Of a DNA stretch of 14,856 bases, positions 12,554-14,856 are shown piece by piece. The position numbers were made by a program, and so were the translations under genes. Location: assembly GCA_023386495.1 (NCBI GenBank), contig JAEWJS010000035.1, forward strand, positions 1-14,856, in the 5' to 3' direction. The DNA is from Bacillota bacterium. Lineage in GTDB: Bacteria > Bacillota > Bacilli > Paenibacillales > Paenibacillaceae. The notes under the pieces are model-generated. The model had not been told where the DNA came from. It made no database searches and saw only the letters and a program-made list of their open reading frames with translations. Position 1 is the stretch's first letter. Each line of letters starts with the position of its first letter.

Positions 12554-13429
12554 CTATAGATTTTTCGAAAATTTGTTGCGCAGCAGAATAGCCGAGAAAT
12601 TCATGAGGAGCAGCAGCACGAGCAGCACAATGATTCCGGCTGCGGCGAGATTATGGAAGTCCTCTTGCGGTCTGGAGAGCCAGTTGAAGATCTGAATCGG
12701 CATAACGGTGAAAGAATCAAGAATACCGTTCGGCAGGAAGGCCACGAATGTCAACGCGCCGATCATGACAAGCGGCGCCGTTTCGCCGATTGCACGCGAC
12801 ATGGCCAGAATGATCCCTGTAAGAATGCCGGGCAGCGCCGATGGAAGGACTGCTCTGGATACGGTCTGCCACTTGTTCGCACCGAGCGCGAATGATGCGT
12901 CACGCCGTGATTTCGGCACTGCGCGAAGCGCCTCTTGGGCCGCGACAATCACGATCGGGAGCACAAGAATCGTCATGGTCAGCGATCCGGCCAGGAGACT
13001 TCTCTCCAGCGCCATCAGGCGGACGAATAACGTAAGCCCGAGAATGCCGTATACGATCGACGGCACGCCTGCCAGCGTACTAATATTCAATTGCAGCAGC
13101 CTTGTGAAGCGATTCTTCGTCGCGTATTCTTCGAGGTACATCGCTGCTCCAACGCCGACGATGAAGGTAATCGGAAGCATGATCAATAACATGTAGAAAG
13201 TGCCTACGATCGCCGATTTCATCCCGGCGTTGGACGCGCGTCTTGAAGGGTAGTTCTGGAACAATTCCGGCTGAACTTGGGCTATGCCGCCCACCAATAT
13301 ATCAACGATAAGAGCAATTAGCGCAACGACGCCAATCGAGGTAGCGACTACGAACAAGAGGTGCAGCATCCAATCGATTCTTCTTCGTCCCGAGATTTGC
13401 GCTCGATTCGCATCTTGAAGCAAATTCAT
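12554..13429 (-). CDS. pstA: Phosphate ABC transporter permease PstA
   Basis: This 291-residue inner-membrane permease has an N-terminal hydrophobic segment (22-48) and further segments at about 70-97, 116-138, 148-168, 198-218 and 262-284. The cytoplasmic EAA loop that docks onto PstB is EALRAVPKSRRDASFALGAN (166-185) and the following residues to LP (196). The SRAIGETAPLVMIGA stretch (211-225) is typical of PstA. With PstC it forms the transmembrane channel for phosphate delivered by PstS. The gene starts 4 bp after the pstC stop, and its GAGGAG ribosome binding site lies inside the 3' end of pstC, so the two are tightly coupled. Confidence 0.97.
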   Translation of the reverse strand: MNLLQDANRAQISGRRRIDWMLHLLFVVATSIGVVALIALIVDILVGGIAQVQPELFQNYPSRRASNAGMKSAIVGTFYMLLIMLPITFIVGVGAAMYLEEYATKNRFTRLLQLNISTLAGVPSIVYGILGLTLFVRLMALERSLLAGSLTMTILVLPIVIVAAQEALRAVPKSRRDASFALGANKWQTVSRAVLPSALPGILTGIILAMSRAIGETAPLVMIGALTFVAFLPNGILDSFTVMPIQIFNWLSRPQEDFHNLAAAGIIVLLVLLLLMNFSAILLRNKFSKNL

Positions 13430-13433
13430 GGGC

Positions 13434-14381
13434 TCAGTACTCCTCTCTGAATCGTCTTGCTACATATTGCGCAAGAATATTAAGTAAGAACGTAATGACG
13501 AACAGTGTCATTCCCACCGCGAAGATCGATCCGTATTCGATCGAACCGTGAGGTGTATCGCCCAGGCTTACCTGCACGATATAAGCAGTCATTGTCTGGA
13601 TGCTCTCCAGCGGATCCATCGTCAATCGCGGCGTTGCTCCAGCCGCCACCGTCACGATCATCGTCTCGCCGATTGCGCGGGAGAATGCCAGTACGAACGA
13701 AGCGATAATCCCCGAGAGCGCGGCTGGCACGACGATCTTAAGCGCAACTTCGAAGCGCGTTGCGCCCAGTGCATAAGCCCCGTCACGCAAGCTCTTCGGC
13801 ACAGCGCTCATCGCATCCTCGCTTAGCGACGATACCATTGGAATAATCATGATTCCGACTACGATACCGGCGCTGAGCGCATTGAATACGCCGACATCCG
13901 GGAAGATAGCTCTAATGACCGGAGTCATGAAGCTAAGGGCAAAATAACCGTAGACGATCGTTGGCACGCCAGCCAATACTTCAAGTACAGGCTTAATGAA
14001 GTTGCGAACCTTCTTCGGCGCGTACTCGCTCAGGTAGATCGCACTGGCTAATCCAAGCGGAATGGCCACGGCGCAGGCAATAACCGTAATCATGAGCGTA
14101 CCGCCAAGCAGCGGAAGAATGCCGAACGATTTCGGCGGGATGAGCGGCGACCATTTGGTCCCGAACAGAAAATCAACAATCGGTATGGTACGAAAGAAGG
14201 AGACGGTCTCGGTAATCAGCGTATAGACAATACCGACCGTCGTAACGATCGATACTGCAGCGCACAGGGCCAATACGAGCGGCATGATGCGATTCATCCA
14301 TGAATGCCGATTATTCTTGAACATGCTCGTATCGCTCTTGCTTGTAGGGGGGGTCTGGGCTTTCAGCGCTTCACCTTGCAT
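13434..14381 (-). CDS. pstC: Phosphate ABC transporter permease PstC
   Basis: This 315-residue permease partner of PstA has hydrophobic segments at about 31-57, 89-115, 132-158, 168-186, 216-236 and 284-304. The EAA loop is EDAMSAVPKSLRDGAYALGA (188-207), and SRAIGETMIVTVAAG (234-248) is the PstC counterpart of the PstA motif. The first about 28 residues are polar and Thr/Ser-rich. A later in-frame ATG (MFKNNRHS, codon 20) is possible, but the first ATG has AAGGAG about 10 nt upstream and I keep it. It is separated from pstS by 107 bp that contain a hairpin and a Pho-box-like repeat. Confidence 0.96.
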   Translation of the reverse strand: MQGEALKAQTPPTSKSDTSMFKNNRHSWMNRIMPLVLALCAAVSIVTTVGIVYTLITETVSFFRTIPIVDFLFGTKWSPLIPPKSFGILPLLGGTLMITVIACAVAIPLGLASAIYLSEYAPKKVRNFIKPVLEVLAGVPTIVYGYFALSFMTPVIRAIFPDVGVFNALSAGIVVGIMIIPMVSSLSEDAMSAVPKSLRDGAYALGATRFEVALKIVVPAALSGIIASFVLAFSRAIGETMIVTVAAGATPRLTMDPLESIQTMTAYIVQVSLGDTPHGSIEYGSIFAVGMTLFVITFLLNILAQYVARRFREEY

Positions 14382-14402
14382 TGTGCGACAACTCCTTGCT
14401 CA

Positions 14403-14419
14403 TTTACGATTCGTTTACA
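14403..14419 (+). promoter_or_regulatory. Candidate PhoP (Pho-box) half-site pair upstream of pstC
   Basis: TTTACG (14403-14408) and TTTACA (14414-14419) are separated by 5 bp, giving the 11-bp repeat period of Bacillus PhoP sites (consensus TT(A/T/C)ACA with about 5-bp spacers). They lie on the strand opposite to pstC, in the pstS-pstC gap. Only two half-sites are visible, so a chance match is possible. Confidence 0.35.
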
Positions 14420-14430
14420 ATATCTCTGAG

Positions 14431-14460
14431 AAAAATGTGATGCCTGCTCGACACCACATT
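14431..14460 (-). terminator. Intercistronic attenuator hairpin between pstS and pstC
   Basis: On the minus strand AATGTGGTG (14452-14460) pairs with CATCACATT (14434-14442) over 9 bp with one G-U and a 9-nt loop, then TTT and C-rich sequence follow. It sits about 29 nt past the pstS stop and 50 nt before pstC. A leaky terminator here would yield more binding protein than permease, as is usual for ABC importers. Confidence 0.55.
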
Positions 14461-14488
14461 CTCCTTCTACTATTGCATTCCCGCAGGA

Positions 14489-14856
14489 CTAGCCTTGGAT
14501 CTTAGCAGCCTGCTCATCGTATTTCTCTTGCGGAAGCGCAATGTACCCAACTTCGCCGGCCATGGAACCGATGTTGTTAATGTAGTATTCGACGAAGCCC
14601 TTCACTTCCGGGCGCTCGAGTTCTTTCTTATTCACGTAGATGAAGAGCGGACGCGACAACGGCGCGTAAGATCCGTCTTTAACCGTATCCGTGTTCGGCG
14701 TAATTACGCCTGTGCCGCCATCGATCGGAACGACGTTAAGCTTGTCGGCGTTCTCCTCGTAATAGGCGAGACCGAAGTAGCCGATGCCGTATTTGCTGCC
14801 GGAGACGCCTTGCACGAGCGTGTTGTCGTCTTCGCTGAACGTGATCAGCTCATCGT
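14489..14856 (-). CDS. pstS: Phosphate-binding protein PstS, C-terminal part (cut by window edge)
   Basis: Only the last about 122 codons are present; the frame is open to the right edge, beginning DELITFSEDDNTLVQGVSG. The block SEDDNTLVQGVSGSKYGIGYFGLAYYEEN, then the VVPIDGG...ITPNTDTVKDGSYAPLSRPLFIYVN order and the C-terminal VKGFVEYYINN...GYIALP, are the C-terminal lobe of PstS-type extracellular phosphate-binding lipoproteins, which hand phosphate to PstC/PstA. A GTG at 14813-14815 is an internal codon, not a start. The signal peptide and the operon promoter lie outside the window. It is followed by the attenuator hairpin and pstC. Confidence 0.93.
   Translation of the reverse strand, partial: DELITFSEDDNTLVQGVSGSKYGIGYFGLAYYEENADKLNVVPIDGGTGVITPNTDTVKDGSYAPLSRPLFIYVNKKELERPEVKGFVEYYINNIGSMAGEVGYIALPQEKYDEQAAKIQG

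Noticed and set aside
1..14856. CRISPR arrays, insertion sequences, rRNA genes, known riboswitches
   Set aside because: No regularly spaced repeats, transposase-like ORFs, rRNA segments or recognisable riboswitch cores were seen on either strand.

Overview
The window looks like chromosome from a spore-forming, moderately high-GC Firmicute of the Paenibacillus/Cohnella kind. The grounds are an alpha/beta-type spore SASP gene, a YtaF-type sporulation membrane protein, the Bacillales gene order polA-mutM-ytaF-coaE...nrdR, a Bacillus-type PolA with a degenerate proofreading domain, and strong Shine-Dalgarno sites. The genus is inferred from gene order and protein sequence, not from a search.

Layout. 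Positions 1-766 hold no intact gene. An AT-rich stretch (about 60-460) contains a broken minus-strand ORF with a good ribosome binding site and signal-peptide-like start. It is followed by a structured 294-bp element (458-751) with imperfect inverted ends that copy the 3' part and terminator of the neighbouring tRNA-Ala(GGC) gene (767-842, minus). Next come nrdR (minus), a divergent SASP gene (plus), and a minus-strand replication/repair/coenzyme operon read polA > mutM > ytaF > coaE > lytic transglycosylase (7447 down to 1810). A small plus-strand membrane protein gene (7628-8125) diverges from polA. It converges on a translationally coupled cyclic-di-GMP pair on the minus strand: a CBS-GGDEF protein (10910-9372) overlapping an EAL phosphodiesterase with a degenerate GGDEF-like N-terminus (9400-8183). 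The right end is the high-affinity phosphate operon pstS(partial)-pstC-pstA-pstB-phoU on the minus strand, closed by a clear terminator at about 10994-11031.

How the parts work together. PolA and MutM serve repair synthesis and 8-oxoguanine removal, CoaE finishes CoA, and NrdR represses ribonucleotide reductase genes according to (d)ATP level. The Pst transporter and PhoU import phosphate and signal phosphate status. A candidate intrinsic attenuator and a two-repeat Pho-box-like site lie between pstS and pstC. The cyclic-di-GMP pair directly follows the phoU terminator; a functional link to phosphate status is possible but only inferred.

Most unusual structure. A near-palindrome of roughly 107 bp (688-794) is centred on the tRNA-Ala terminator. 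It contains an inverted, almost intact copy of the tRNA T-arm, acceptor strand and CCA. A third, direct copy of the hairpin plus acceptor end lies at 458-505. This tRNA-end-derived module is the best candidate here for something undescribed.
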